Shown in pieces: positions 9,547 through 19,266 of a stretch of 64,000 nucleotides of DNA. Origin of the DNA: Dermatophagoides farinae. Taxonomy: Eukaryota; Arthropoda; Arachnida; Sarcoptiformes; Pyroglyphidae. Made by a program: the position numbers and the translations under genes. Each line of letters begins with the position of its first letter. The stretch's first letter is position 1. The stretch is from contig NW_027461514.1 in assembly GCF_024713945.1 (NCBI RefSeq), positions 1 through 64,000 on the forward strand, given 5' to 3'. The notes beneath the pieces are model-generated. The model was not told the DNA's origin, searched no databases, and saw only the letters and a program-made list of their open reading frames with translations.

Positions 9547-11340
9547 TTAATTGTTTTTTTTTGTAATTCTAGTCAAATAGATTGTATTATCGGTATTACC
9601 TTCCAAATAAATTTCTCCGTGGTTCATAAGTAACAAACAAGTAAAAAATATTTTGCATATCTCACTTTGTTTAGCTTTGCAGCTTGATACTAATTTCATA
9701 AAAGAATATTTGTTAATTGAATCTGGCTCACAGCTATTTAGTTTATCGTGTATTAGCTTAACATATTTATCTAAATTAAACAGAAAAAAATCGGAACTTA
9801 AATCTTTTGTTGTCAATAAACTTTTTGCCCATATTATGGAGTCATTATTTTGAGCTGGTTCTAATTTTTCATCATAATTGAAACATTGTTCATAAGTATT
9901 GTCTAAGTATTGGTTCGTAGAATCAATCAGTGAATTTCTTTTATTGATTTTTTCAATGCTATTTAAATTATAATTTTGTTGTAAGGAAGTATGTGTGTTT
10001 TGCACATTATCTTTTTTCACTTTTACTGAAATTCCAAAAGAAGGTGGAATAGATCCTTGTAAAATTTTTTCAAATAAACCAGCTGAAATATGTGTAATTG
10101 AAGATTTAATCAAACTAACTTTCGGTAATAATGGAATAGTTTGATAATTTATAAATTGTTGATCATCACTACCTAAGTATGTTTTAAGTTTATCCAGCAT
10201 TGTATATTTCATATTTTTACTTGAGTTTATAAACCACAATGTACTGAACGGTTGACAATACAATAAATATAAACTATGATCATTTGTCACATCCGTTTGA
10301 ACAATCTTCAAACGCTTTACATTATATTTAGAATGAGAATTTATTGCTAGAGCTGAATTAGCTTTAATTTTTTTAGATTTTTTCTGAAATGACTTTATCA
10401 AAACAGATGGACTCAATAATTGAACATCGTCGTGCGAAAAATTTACATGTTTGTTTCTTGTATCATAATCATCGAAATCGTCAGTTGTTAAATCATAAAA
10501 TGTTCGATCTTCACTTTGTATAGATTCAGAAAAATTCGTAATTGTCTTTATATCCTCAAAAGATAAATGTGAATTTTGCGATCTGGATACGTTATAGATA
10601 TAGTTAGTAATGAGTAATTGTCCATTAGCATCATAATTAAAGTCTAATGAAAAATATTTGAAACGTTCATAATTATAATAATACAGTAGCGCTGAAGGTA
10701 GGTTACTTGATGCCCACATATTAGAAAATTCATATAGTGAGGAAATGTAGCACATTGGTGAAGGAATATTTAAAAAGGATGAATGAAAAATCATCTCGTC
10801 TCTATTATAATAGCTGGTTGAGTTTTCATCGTTTAATTGCAAAAATAGATTTTTATTTAATACTGATTGTGAGTTAATCGTATTATTGAACAAAGTTTTG
10901 CAAGTATTAGGTTTGGTTTTGTTTTTTACTAATTTAGAAGTGGTGTTCACATTAACTGAGGCTTCTTGATTTGTTTTAGCACTTTCTTTTGAATTCTTTG
11001 AAAAAGAATATAATGTCCTTAATACTTCATTAAGTTGATTCTGTAGAAGTTGGACCTTATGCGAAAATATTTTGGTAGCTTCAACCATTACACTACTGAC
11101 TTGATTAAAATTAATACTTGTTATGTCAGTGTGGTCTTGTAAGAATTCATTTGAATTATCGTCTATTAATAACTGAAGTCGGTGCTGTCTTTCGATAATA
11201 TTAATATAATTAGAAAGTTCTGTAGAAACATTAATATTTATGTATGAAGAAACATCTTTAGTCTGTTTAAACAGTTGAAGAAGCCTGTTAGTTTCGAGTT
11301 TTAATGATTGTAATTCATCCTCGATTGAAGGTGTCAGCAT
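9547..11340 (-). CDS. Hypothetical protein, 597 aa, coiled-coil-like N terminus
   Basis: Not recognised. The first 120 residues are heptad-like and rich in Leu, Gln, Ser and Asn, compatible with a coiled coil. A middle region (about residues 175-250) is rich in Tyr, Phe and Ser and could be a folded domain. A basic patch of KKSKK type lies near residue 320. The C-terminal 100 residues contain several cysteines and a hydrophobic block ending FFTCLLLMNHG. No signal peptide or membrane helix is evident. Composition resembles the neighbouring LRR gene on the same strand, and the two may be transcribed from nearby promoters. The gene is convincing by length alone. Confidence 0.65.
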   Translation of the reverse strand: MLTPSIEDELQSLKLETNRLLQLFKQTKDVSSYININVSTELSNYINIIERQHRLQLLIDDNSNEFLQDHTDITSINFNQVSSVMVEATKIFSHKVQLLQNQLNEVLRTLYSFSKNSKESAKTNQEASVNVNTTSKLVKNKTKPNTCKTLFNNTINSQSVLNKNLFLQLNDENSTSYYNRDEMIFHSSFLNIPSPMCYISSLYEFSNMWASSNLPSALLYYYNYERFKYFSLDFNYDANGQLLITNYIYNVSRSQNSHLSFEDIKTITNFSESIQSEDRTFYDLTTDDFDDYDTRNKHVNFSHDDVQLLSPSVLIKSFQKKSKKIKANSALAINSHSKYNVKRLKIVQTDVTNDHSLYLLYCQPFSTLWFINSSKNMKYTMLDKLKTYLGSDDQQFINYQTIPLLPKVSLIKSSITHISAGLFEKILQGSIPPSFGISVKVKKDNVQNTHTSLQQNYNLNSIEKINKRNSLIDSTNQYLDNTYEQCFNYDEKLEPAQNNDSIIWAKSLLTTKDLSSDFFLFNLDKYVKLIHDKLNSCEPDSINKYSFMKLVSSCKAKQSEICKIFFTCLLLMNHGEIYLEGNTDNTIYLTRITKKNN

Positions 11341-11522
11341 TGATTATTTCATTTTATGAATTAAAAAAAAATTTTATTTAAACAGTTATCTTTAATTATA
11401 AAGTAGCACTTAAATCATCAATAGTTATTTGTTATTCATGAACATCATATATTGTTTTACACGTTCGAAATCGATCAGCACAAATATGAGCTAGTTTTTT
11501 TTTTAAATTGTATACATAGTTT

Positions 11523-12110
11523 ATGAGATTTATAGTTGTTAGCCAGATTACCACACTTCTTCTTTTACCATTAGCTTTCTCCATAAGCGCTATAGATTGG
11601 TTGAATCAAAATAATTTTGGAGATTTGTCTGAATCTATTAATTTAGGAAAAAAACAAGCTTCAGCAATACTTGAACAAATACAGTCAGGGCACAACTATT
11701 CGTTAGTTTTGCCCACCAATGAAGCCTGGAAATTGCAACCTAAATTAAAAAAATTCTTAAATGATAAATTAAATAAAGATAGCCCAGTTAGTTCAAATGA
11801 CCCTATCTACAAGCTCATGTTTTTTATAACTGCTGAGACTCAAGGAAAGATAATGTCCCCTTCAGATATTGACACACAATCTTTGTTTACTTTGTACGGA
11901 AACGAAATTGAGCATAAAGAAAAAAATGGTAAACACTATTTATATTTTGTTGAATACGATAACAACGGTGAGCGAAAGAGATTAGATAATGAACACGAGA
12001 TCGAGGTGCAACCAAAACCCATTGCCGTTTTAGATGACGTTACAATCTTTGGTGCCAATGAATTTAAGCTTCCAAAGCAATTCTTAGAGGAGCTTGGATA
12101 TGTTGAATAA
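11523..12110 (+). CDS. Secreted FAS1 (fasciclin-like) domain protein
   Basis: A 195-residue protein with a strong N-terminal signal peptide (hydrophobic stretch about residues 5-22 ending near AFSISA). The rest fits one fasciclin-1 domain: an early helical region, then YSLVLPTNEAW (about residue 59), which matches the family's core 'F-T-x-F-A-P-T-N-x-A-F' block, and a late region in which a second H-like block is less clear. FAS1 domains mediate adhesion or extracellular matrix contacts. There is no membrane anchor, so secretion into an organelle or outside the cell is expected. The assignment depends mainly on the PTNEAW block and the size, so it is moderate. Confidence 0.55.
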   Translation: MRFIVVSQITTLLLLPLAFSISAIDWLNQNNFGDLSESINLGKKQASAILEQIQSGHNYSLVLPTNEAWKLQPKLKKFLNDKLNKDSPVSSNDPIYKLMFFITAETQGKIMSPSDIDTQSLFTLYGNEIEHKEKNGKHYLYFVEYDNNGERKRLDNEHEIEVQPKPIAVLDDVTIFGANEFKLPKQFLEELGYVE

Positions 12111-12242
12111 CTCTAAAGCTGATTAAAATTAATTTATATTCATAGTTTTTAAAATCTATAATCTTGACATGCATAATTTTGTATTAATTTAATAGCATGC
12201 GCACTTAAGTGTTTGAAAGACGTTCGTATTCAGGTCGTATAA

Positions 12243-12876
12243 ATGGGGTATGTTTTGATTTTAGCTAATAACTCTGTTTAGTAATACCACATCACATTTC
12301 AAAGCGGTTAATGAAGTCGCAATCATTAAATCGTTGATGTTTTCGCGTTCTCAAATGTATTATCTCACTCAAAAGTACGTTGATTAAAAAAAACTTGTAG
12401 ATTTATAGGAAATAGTAAAAATATGAACGGAAAACTATCGTTGATTGATTTAAAGGAAAATGAAAACCTACGGGATGTAAGTTTTTAAAAAACAATAATT
12501 TTAGTTCCCGATGCTAGAAAGATTCTTTAATGTGCTAGATGTCAATAGAGACGGGCTGATTTCATTTCCAGAATTCTTGCTTTTTGTGTCCAAATTACTG
12601 ACAAATAACGACCCAACTATCCGCATGAAAATCTTGTACGAGTTATTTGACACGACAAAGAGTGGTGCGATAACTCAAAAAGAAATTGAAAATGTATTGG
12701 CGGAATTGCCTGATATCAATTTAAGCAAGACGCACATAAATGATCTTATTTATAAGACATTTGTGAGGTATGACTTTAATAACGAAAATACGCTAAACAT
12801 CAATAAGTTTTTTTCTACTATTAGCAACGTTGATGTATCTATTGGTTGGGATCAGCAGTCAAAAAAATTTATATAA
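12243..12876 (+). CDS. CNB: Calcineurin B-like N-myristoylated EF-hand protein (four exons)
   Basis: Predicted regulatory subunit of the calcium-activated phosphatase calcineurin. Four exons can be joined in frame: 12243-12247, 12282-12374, 12401-12476 and 12505-12876, separated by introns of 34, 26 and 28 bp. The five-base first exon plus exon 2 gives an MGNTTSHF start, the classic N-myristoylation context of calcineurin B. The second and third joins align gap-free with the calcineurin B helix before EF1 and with EF1 itself. EF1 is degenerate (Ser at position 1, Asp at 12), EF2 (DVNRDGLISFPE) and EF3 (DTTKSGAITQKE) look functional, and EF4 (DFNNENTLNINK) is damaged. Length is 181 residues against about 170 for the family. 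Another myristoylated EF-hand family member cannot be fully excluded. Confidence 0.82.
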
Positions 12877-13043
12877 GTGATCAATGAAGCTCTAGGGAAA
12901 TTTTTCTCCGATGAAAATATAATTATTATAAATAAAAATTTATTAATCTAGGAAATCATTTTTGAATTCTGAAGAAAAGTTAACAAATACTAATGTATAT
13001 TACCAATAGTGATTATTAGTATTTTGTATTTGAGTTTGTCGAA

Positions 13044-13693
13044 ATGGTTAGTTTCAAAGTATAAATAATCCGTTTTAGAGTCTTTTTACTTTCAATGGAG
13101 GAACTATATTGGCGCTCGAGGGAAAGGAATGTGTAATACTACTTTCTGATTTAAGATATGGTGAGTTTGGCTATAGCACGGTAGAAATGAATTTTTCTAA
13201 AATCAACACCATAACGCCCAAGATTCTTCTGGGTTCATGTGGAATCAGCATGCATATCGACAAATTATACCGCGATATCCGTATGCACAAGAATATATTT
13301 CAGCTGGAACATACGTCAGAAATAAAAATTGAAATGGCCGCTCAGCATTTAGCCCAATTGCTTTACAAAGCGAGATTTAATCCTTATTACGTTTATCCAC
13401 TTTTAGCAGGTTTGACATCTGAAAATAGCCCTTCTATTTATTGTTACGATTTAATAGGGACGTTGCAAAAGGTAGATGGGTTCGTATCTTTTGGATCTGG
13501 TTCTGATCAAGTGACTGGATTATGCGAAACACTTTGGAAACCTGATTTATCGGCCGATGAGTTGTTAAACGTGGGTTTAAATTGTTTTATCAATGGAGTA
13601 AACCGAGATTGTTTTTCAGGGTGGGGTGTTATTGGACATGTTCTCACCCCGACGTCGTCTCGTGTCGTTCACGTGAAAATGAGAATGGACTGA
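13044..13693 (+). CDS. PSMB3: 20S proteasome subunit beta-3 (intron directly after ATG)
   Basis: Non-catalytic beta-3 subunit of the 20S proteasome core. The long frame lacks an ATG at the family position, but an ATG at 13044-13046 followed by a 32-bp intron (GTTAGT...TTTAG, 13047-13078) joins to exon 2 at 13079. The product starts MSLFTFNGGT, matching the N terminus of PSMB3. The spliced length is 205 residues, the same as human PSMB3, and the C terminus ends KMRMD, close to the family's RMD ending. There is no N-terminal propeptide and no catalytic Thr, as expected. Conserved blocks include YKARFNPYYVYPLLAGL and the late NRDCFSGWGV region. It lies near a second beta subunit (15607). Confidence 0.92.
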
Positions 13694-13773
13694 GAAGTTG
13701 CTAAGCATTTATAAAATAAAGATTACAATTTATAAGTACATCTATATTAATAACAATGATTTGATCATATTTT

Positions 13774-15369
13774 TTATGTTTTTTTAACGTTTAGGTTGAT
13801 GTAATAATCAAGTGTTATAATTGTAAGTAACGCAAACAGAGTTATGAAAAATTTCATGCTTAAGTTGGCGATTAAAATCTGATATGTATCTAAAACAAAA
13901 ATACAAAAAAATATCAGAGTGCGAAGTAAAAAAGCTGATATTGGCGTAGGTCTAAAAAATGTGATCGTGGAATCGCCGTAATGTTTAGTGGAAAAACCAG
14001 AAAGTTCAAGTATTGTTGCTTCGAACAGTAGTCTTAGATTGCTATAAAGTTGGGGAAAGCTGCCGTAGTTCCTATATCTTTCATGAATAAATAATGATAA
14101 AAATTCGTACTTCTTGTTATAGTACTCCTTGATATTTTCTTCTTTGAGTTTGAAAAATTCTGTTTCGAACAAATTTAAGACGTGTTTTATAGACTTCATA
14201 TCGCTTGTGTGTAAGCTATACAAAATAGAAACGTAAGATAAGTATGATTGCGTACTTTGATACTGATTAGCTAGTTCGCTCTCTGCTTCTTTGACGCCAG
14301 CAGCGGCAAGCAACGCAAGTCGATCTTGACTTAGCTTGCCGTAGTTTTTGATACCAATCCGTAGAGTGCCAATTTCTTCTTCTGTAGAACTATGAGATAT
14401 CTTCCAAAGATAGTGACGCAGAAGATTAGAGTATATGTACCAATGTCGAGCGCAAGATAAGTCTTTGAAAGTATCACGGCGTTTTTCTAAGACTTCGTAC
14501 AAAAAGTCTAGTTCATTTATAACTAAATTTCCTTGGGTTGCGTCCGTAATATAGTCGTTCGTCGCTGAAACTTTTTCATTGGTGAAATAACCAAATATTT
14601 GATTATACTGCGCTAGTTTCAAAATGCATAAGTTTCTAAGTTCTTCAGCTAAATCCTGATCGCGTAATAAATTGACATATTTTTGTAAAGTGAGCAACAC
14701 GTAATATTCTAATAAACTCGTAGTATTAGTATAAGAAAACTTTTCTGATGTGTTGTGGAGCAAAAGCAAAGCTACAAGTTTGTCGTGAACTGGAATGTTG
14801 TGTGAATAATAAATGAGTTTAGCGTAAAATAACAACTCAGATCGATTCATGTTAAAGTAACTCAATGAACTCACTAAAGATATGGCTTTCGAGATAGACT
14901 GTTGTAAATCTCCTAAGCCGTAAAAAAGTTTTTCAGCTAGTGAGAATGCGTACAATTGAAGCCTGTGCGTATTTTCTAAAGGGCTTAGTTCAGAAAGAAT
15001 AGATTGACGCTGATCTTTACTGTATTGAAGTTTAATATATTCGTTCAAACTCTTGTGAGGAGAATATTCGGGAAAAATGTAAGCTTTAATTGGAATTTTT
15101 CGAGAAAGCACCGCAAGTCGTTGAACAAGTCCCGTTTGAATTTCGACTCCTAATGAGCAAATGCCTTCAATTCGACTGATTTGGCGCACTTTTATCATAG
15201 AAAACAAGTAATTTTTATCCAGAACTAAATTTGCTATGTGGGTTTCGTTATTTATTACGCTGTGATTGACGTCATCTCTACTCAAGACGTATCCAGGTGG
15301 TTTGGTCAAAGAAATACGGTAACCCCAAATAATGTAACAACATAAAAGCAAGTGAGAGAATAAAAACAT
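13774..15369 (-). CDS. HRD3/SEL1L-like ER membrane protein with Sel1 repeats
   Basis: A 531-residue protein with an N-terminal signal peptide (about residues 1-17), a helical luminal region with Sel1-type repeats (for example the LFYGLGDLQQSISKAISL block and LALLAAAGVKEAESELA), and a hydrophobic C terminus with one or two transmembrane helices (about residues 480-525) ending in a short basic tail. This layout is that of HRD3/SEL1L, the luminal partner of the HRD1 ubiquitin ligase in ER-associated degradation. The repeats are divergent, so another Sel1-repeat membrane protein is possible. Proteasome genes flank it on both sides, which is suggestive but not strong evidence of shared function. 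Confidence 0.6.
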   Translation of the reverse strand: MFLFSHLLLCCYIIWGYRISLTKPPGYVLSRDDVNHSVINNETHIANLVLDKNYLFSMIKVRQISRIEGICSLGVEIQTGLVQRLAVLSRKIPIKAYIFPEYSPHKSLNEYIKLQYSKDQRQSILSELSPLENTHRLQLYAFSLAEKLFYGLGDLQQSISKAISLVSSLSYFNMNRSELLFYAKLIYYSHNIPVHDKLVALLLLHNTSEKFSYTNTTSLLEYYVLLTLQKYVNLLRDQDLAEELRNLCILKLAQYNQIFGYFTNEKVSATNDYITDATQGNLVINELDFLYEVLEKRRDTFKDLSCARHWYIYSNLLRHYLWKISHSSTEEEIGTLRIGIKNYGKLSQDRLALLAAAGVKEAESELANQYQSTQSYLSYVSILYSLHTSDMKSIKHVLNLFETEFFKLKEENIKEYYNKKYEFLSLFIHERYRNYGSFPQLYSNLRLLFEATILELSGFSTKHYGDSTITFFRPTPISAFLLRTLIFFCIFVLDTYQILIANLSMKFFITLFALLTIITLDYYINLNVKKT

Positions 15370-15606
15370 TAACTTTATTTTTCTTTATGACTACATTTAA
15401 AACAACAAGATCAGATTGATAATTTGCCAGGCAAATTTTTTTTGGCGAATTAAATAATACACTGTTTGTAAAATATGTTTAAATTAATAAATTGTTAATA
15501 AGCTACATAGCGCAATATTATTGAAGATAATTGATTAAAATTTATTTGATTTAATTGTTTTAGATATAATATCGCGCCATCGAACTGCTAACGACATCAT
15601 TACCAA

Positions 15607-16236
15607 ATGTCATCTTGGTCGCCATACGTAAACAATGGAGGTACTGCTTTAGCAATAGCAGGACCTAATTTCGCAATAGTAGCTGCTGACACGCGTTTAT
15701 CTGCAGGTTATAGCATTCTGAGCCGCCACACCAGCAGAATCACTAAGTTGACCGATCAGTGCTTCATTGTGAGTTGTGGTCAAAGTTGCGAAGTTGACAA
15801 GCTACAGTACGAAATGACTCAAATCGTCCAAGATTATGTTTTTGAACATAAAATGAATCCTAGCTTAAATGCTATTGCTCAAAAACTTTCTTTGCAGCTT
15901 TATTCCAGACGTTTTTTTCCTTACTACGCGTTTAATTTACTTGCAGGAATATCAGACACCAACTCTGGCATCGTTTATAGTTATGATTCGATCGGCAACA
16001 CTGAGCCTTTAAAGTATGGAACGACAGGCTCGTCGGCATCTGCAATTTTACCCATAGTTGATTTATATTTCAGCAAAATTAAAGATTACAACGAAAAGAA
16101 TTGTATAGAATTAATCAAGGACTGTTTCAAATCTGCCGCCGAACGAGATATTCTGACGGGGGATTCAGTTGAAATATTTGTCATACGAAATAATAAAGAA
16201 ATAAGCAAACAAGTGTTTCCGCTGCGCAATGATTAA
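15607..16236 (+). CDS. PSMB1: 20S proteasome subunit beta-6 (PSMB1 type)
   Basis: Non-catalytic beta-6 subunit of the proteasome core. The 209-residue protein carries the characteristic block SPYVNNGGTALAIAG at residues 5-19, then IVAADTRLS, the LYSRRFFPYYAFN block (about residues 98-110), GSSASA and SAAERDILTGD, and a final LRND close to the family's LRKD ending. The mature N-terminal Thr of catalytic subunits is absent, as expected for beta-6. The start ATG gives an N terminus a few residues before the conserved block, so there is little or no propeptide. No intron is needed. Confidence 0.93.
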   Translation: MSSWSPYVNNGGTALAIAGPNFAIVAADTRLSAGYSILSRHTSRITKLTDQCFIVSCGQSCEVDKLQYEMTQIVQDYVFEHKMNPSLNAIAQKLSLQLYSRRFFPYYAFNLLAGISDTNSGIVYSYDSIGNTEPLKYGTTGSSASAILPIVDLYFSKIKDYNEKNCIELIKDCFKSAAERDILTGDSVEIFVIRNNKEISKQVFPLRND

Positions 16237-16430
16237 GATTTTCGCAATGTACCGATTTGATAATTTATTTTTCTTTGCAGAAATACGCTATTAATAAAAA
16301 ATTATTTATTACATTTATTTTAGAAAACATATTAAGACTGTATGGCCCTTCTGCTGTAAGGTTGTGGCTTGATATCGAAATAAATATACACGTTTTGTAT
16401 CAAAATAAATAACTAGGTCCTTTATACTGT

Positions 16431-17748
16431 ATGACATTTTCTCACAACAAGTTTTCCAAGTCAAATACTAATTTGAAATCGATTATAAAAAACAAGCCTA
16501 ATACCAAGGCACGCAGCAACAAAAAATTGGGAGGTGAAGTTTATTTAAAAAAGGGAAAAAACAGTTATTTGAATAACCGCAGAAGGGGTGATTTTAATGG
16601 ACCAGTTGTTCGTCCTAGATCGCCGAGAGTACTTATAAAAGGTCATCAAGACTTAAAAGCGCATTCTGATTGTATATTGAGTTTAGTTTGTGTTCCTGAC
16701 TCAGAAAAGAACGACCAATACTATTTGTATTCAACTGGCAAAGACAAATTCTTAAAAAAATGGATCATTAGTCAGGAAGAAGATCCGTTTTTAAAAAAAT
16801 CCCTTGCATTGGATAACAATCAAAGTGCTTGGCAAATGAAACTCGATAAATCATTTTTACTTGAAAACATAGCGACTTATTTCATAATGATCGCACAATA
16901 CTTTATTCTCGGTATGAAGAACGGAAGCATTCAAATAATCGATAACAACTTTACCCCTTTTGGACAATTTGCAGGTCATTCCGAAGAAATTAATTTGCTG
17001 TACAACATTAATCAGTATTTGTTTTCTCTTGACATTAATGGAAGCTTGAAATGCTGGGATCTGTCTACACTTACCGTTGACAACAAAGAACCGTCATTGG
17101 TTTCGTCTTATGAAATCAAAAAACACATAATGAGTGCTATTGTTAACACAGACACTTGGTAAGTTCATGGTGACTTAAATTATCGCTTACTTAAAAACAC
17201 AGCTATGAGGGCATTTCTGTTTTTGAAGTGGTAACTGATAATTTATATGTAACTTAGGGATGCGAGATTGTTTTTTTAGGCATCTGGTACTTGGTGGAGA
17301 AAACTTTTTTGCACTTTATGATTTGAAGACGTTGAACTGCATACTTATGCACGAAACCAGCACGTCCAGCGGTTTCTGCATGAGAATATTACAAGACGAA
17401 AAACATTATTATTTTGTTTACTCTTCGGCTTCCATTCTTGTATTTTCTAAAGAACAAATGAAATTGATCAGCACGATTAATACCAAGCTTAGAGAATTTA
17501 TTATTTCTGCTACTTTTATAAAACAACAAGATAAAGCTTATTTGGTTTTGGGCGATAATAGTGGAAAATTTTATGTGATTCATTTTAGTTTAAACCCTGA
17601 TCAATATAAAATTATTTTTTCTTATAAATCAAACAATCCACAAGTTCGATGCTTAATTTCAAACGAAAACTTTTTATTTTTTGGCGGAAATTCAGGAGTC
17701 ATTGGTTTGTTCGAAATCGCCAAGCTCAATTCAAACCAGTCCAGCTAA
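16431..17748 (+). CDS. WD40-repeat protein, two exons
   Basis: A beta-propeller protein with a basic N-terminal tail of about 70 residues rich in Lys, Arg, Asn and Ser. Exon 1 (16431-17158) carries blades around LKAHSDCIL and FAGHSEEINLL...LKCWDLSTL. Exon 2 (17280-17748) continues with LVLGGENFFALYDL and later blades. I join them across a 121-bp intron (GTAAGT at 17159, TTTTTTTAG ending at 17279), because the junction WHLVLGG gives a WD40 A-strand of normal length with no gap. The product is 398 residues. The layout recalls zfwd-type WD40 proteins, but no zinc finger is present, so I give no symbol. The intron is much longer than the others seen here, and alternative splicing through an internal AG is conceivable. 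Confidence 0.75.
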
Positions 17749-18189
17749 CTGATAACTGCAGAAAATCATTGACCTTTTATTTGAAACTTCTTTTTTCGCA
17801 CTAACCTGTTTAGCGTACGGCGCTGACTTTTCTAGCGTATCTTTGTGAATAGAACCTCACAATTGATGTGCTTTGCCGTTAAAAATTTTAAACACGGTAA
17901 AAATATATTTTTGTATAGAAATAACTAGGAAATGACTAGTTCAGCTCGGTCTCTGCACGCCATTAACGGCTAGAGCTAAATCGCCAATGTGTTTATAACA
18001 TGGTGTGCAAGATATTTTCAACTACTAAGTAGTTTATGGTATAGAATAAAAATCAATTTTTATAAAATATGGTTTTAAAAATAAAGTTGATTTTTCAACT
18101 TAAAGTGTAATCTAGATAGATCTTTTTCTGACTTAATTATTAAAGTTAGTAAACTTAGTATACTAACTAAGTTATGACGCCACCAAAAG
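17749..18189. other. Intergenic region, convergent 3' ends; possible structured RNA
   Basis: A 441-bp spacer between the WD40 gene and the convergent ApiAP2 gene. The centre (about 17820-17990) is less AT-rich than other spacers and holds small inverted elements, for example AGCTC ... GAGCT around 17942-17975 enclosing GCC-ATTAAC-GGC. No tRNA boxes or known snRNA signature were found. A small non-coding RNA is possible but unsupported beyond composition and these short stems. Confidence 0.25.
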
Positions 18190-19013
18190 CTAGTTTATCA
18201 CCAGCTCTTCGTTGGTTTTTTCCGTCTGTTGCGGGAAATAGTTATATGTATAATTCCAATCGTATGACCAATTATGTTGTTGATCATTATTTTGATAGAC
18301 TGTGTAAAAATTATTTTGTGACTCATTGTTTGTTGTATTATTAGTATACCTGGTTTCAAGCTCGCAGTCATACTGTTTCATCGGTAGAGATTCGTTTAAA
18401 TACAAATTATAGTTTTGGTTGTTAAGCTGAGTGTAATACATCATAGGATCTTGATAATTTTGTGTTTGTAAAAAATTATTGTTACATAGTTGGTCGCCAA
18501 CGTAGTTGTCTTGAACCTGGTTCCAATCCCAGGTGTGTATGCTCGACATGGATTGCATGTTGTAGTATGGATACAAATGATAATTTAAATAATATTGTTG
18601 TTGTTTATTGTTGGTGTTGTTTGCGCCTCGCTTTGAGCGTTTGTTTGTCGTATCTTTCGGTAAAACTGCCCCGCGCGAGGACAACAGATTGTTATTTTTG
18701 CGATTATTACCATTTCTCCGTTTAAAAACACCGCCTTTTCGGTCTATTTCACTTTGAATTTGTACTTTGAATTTATAAGCTTCGATTCGAGCAGCTGCCT
18801 CGCTCGGAAAAAATTTAGGGTTAAAATACTTTGTGTGTCTTTGTCCATTTTCGTCAGTCCATTGTGCAGCCCATATTCCTAAAGTAAATGTTAAGAATTA
18901 CACAAACCCCTGTGCATAACGTGTTTAGCCAAGAATCCATTTAGCTTTCACTGGTACTTACCTCTACAATTCTTATAAACTCCTTTTACACCTGTAAAAT
19001 CTAGTGAAGACAT
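18190..19013 (-). CDS. ApiAP2-type transcription factor, single AP2 domain, two exons
   Basis: Predicted sequence-specific DNA-binding protein of the apicomplexan AP2 family. Exon 1 (18962-19013) reads MSSLDFTGVKGVYKNCRG and is joined to exon 2 (18190-18878) across an 83-bp intron (GTAAGT...TTTAG, 18879-18961). The AP2 domain is split by this intron: GVKGVYKN in exon 1, then IWAAQWTDENGQ, KYFNPKFFPSEAAARIEAY and FKVQ in exon 2, so it occupies roughly residues 7-66. The remaining 180 residues are Asn/Gln/Tyr-rich and low in complexity, with a basic patch (KRRNGNNRKNN) just after the domain. Total length is 246 residues, short for an ApiAP2. Starting at the downstream ATG at 18684 would lose the domain. 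This protein is the strongest single indicator of an apicomplexan host. Confidence 0.88.
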
Positions 19014-19266
19014 AAATAATCCTAAGCAAAAGGCACAACAATATAGAGCCTGACTTAGAGATACTTTACTATGGGTGCATATAGTGCACCTATTTAAGTG
19101 AAGCACCAGTCACTTCTGCCTCTTCAAAATAGTACCCACAATTGGTTTTTTATTTTTAACTTTAATTTTCCACATATCAATTGAATATATTTTAGGGTGG
19201 TGCAAACTCTGTCAGTCTTTTAAACTTACAAATAAGCAGTACATCTAAATTAAAGAAGCGTAATTT

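Noticed and set aside
12511-12876. Calcineurin B starting at the downstream ATG 12511
   Set aside because: This would remove the myristoylation start and EF1, which are restored by the upstream exons.
17203-17248. Internal exon within the WD40 intron
   Set aside because: No pair of splice sites joins it in frame, and direct joining of 17158 to 17280 gives a WD40 blade of normal length.
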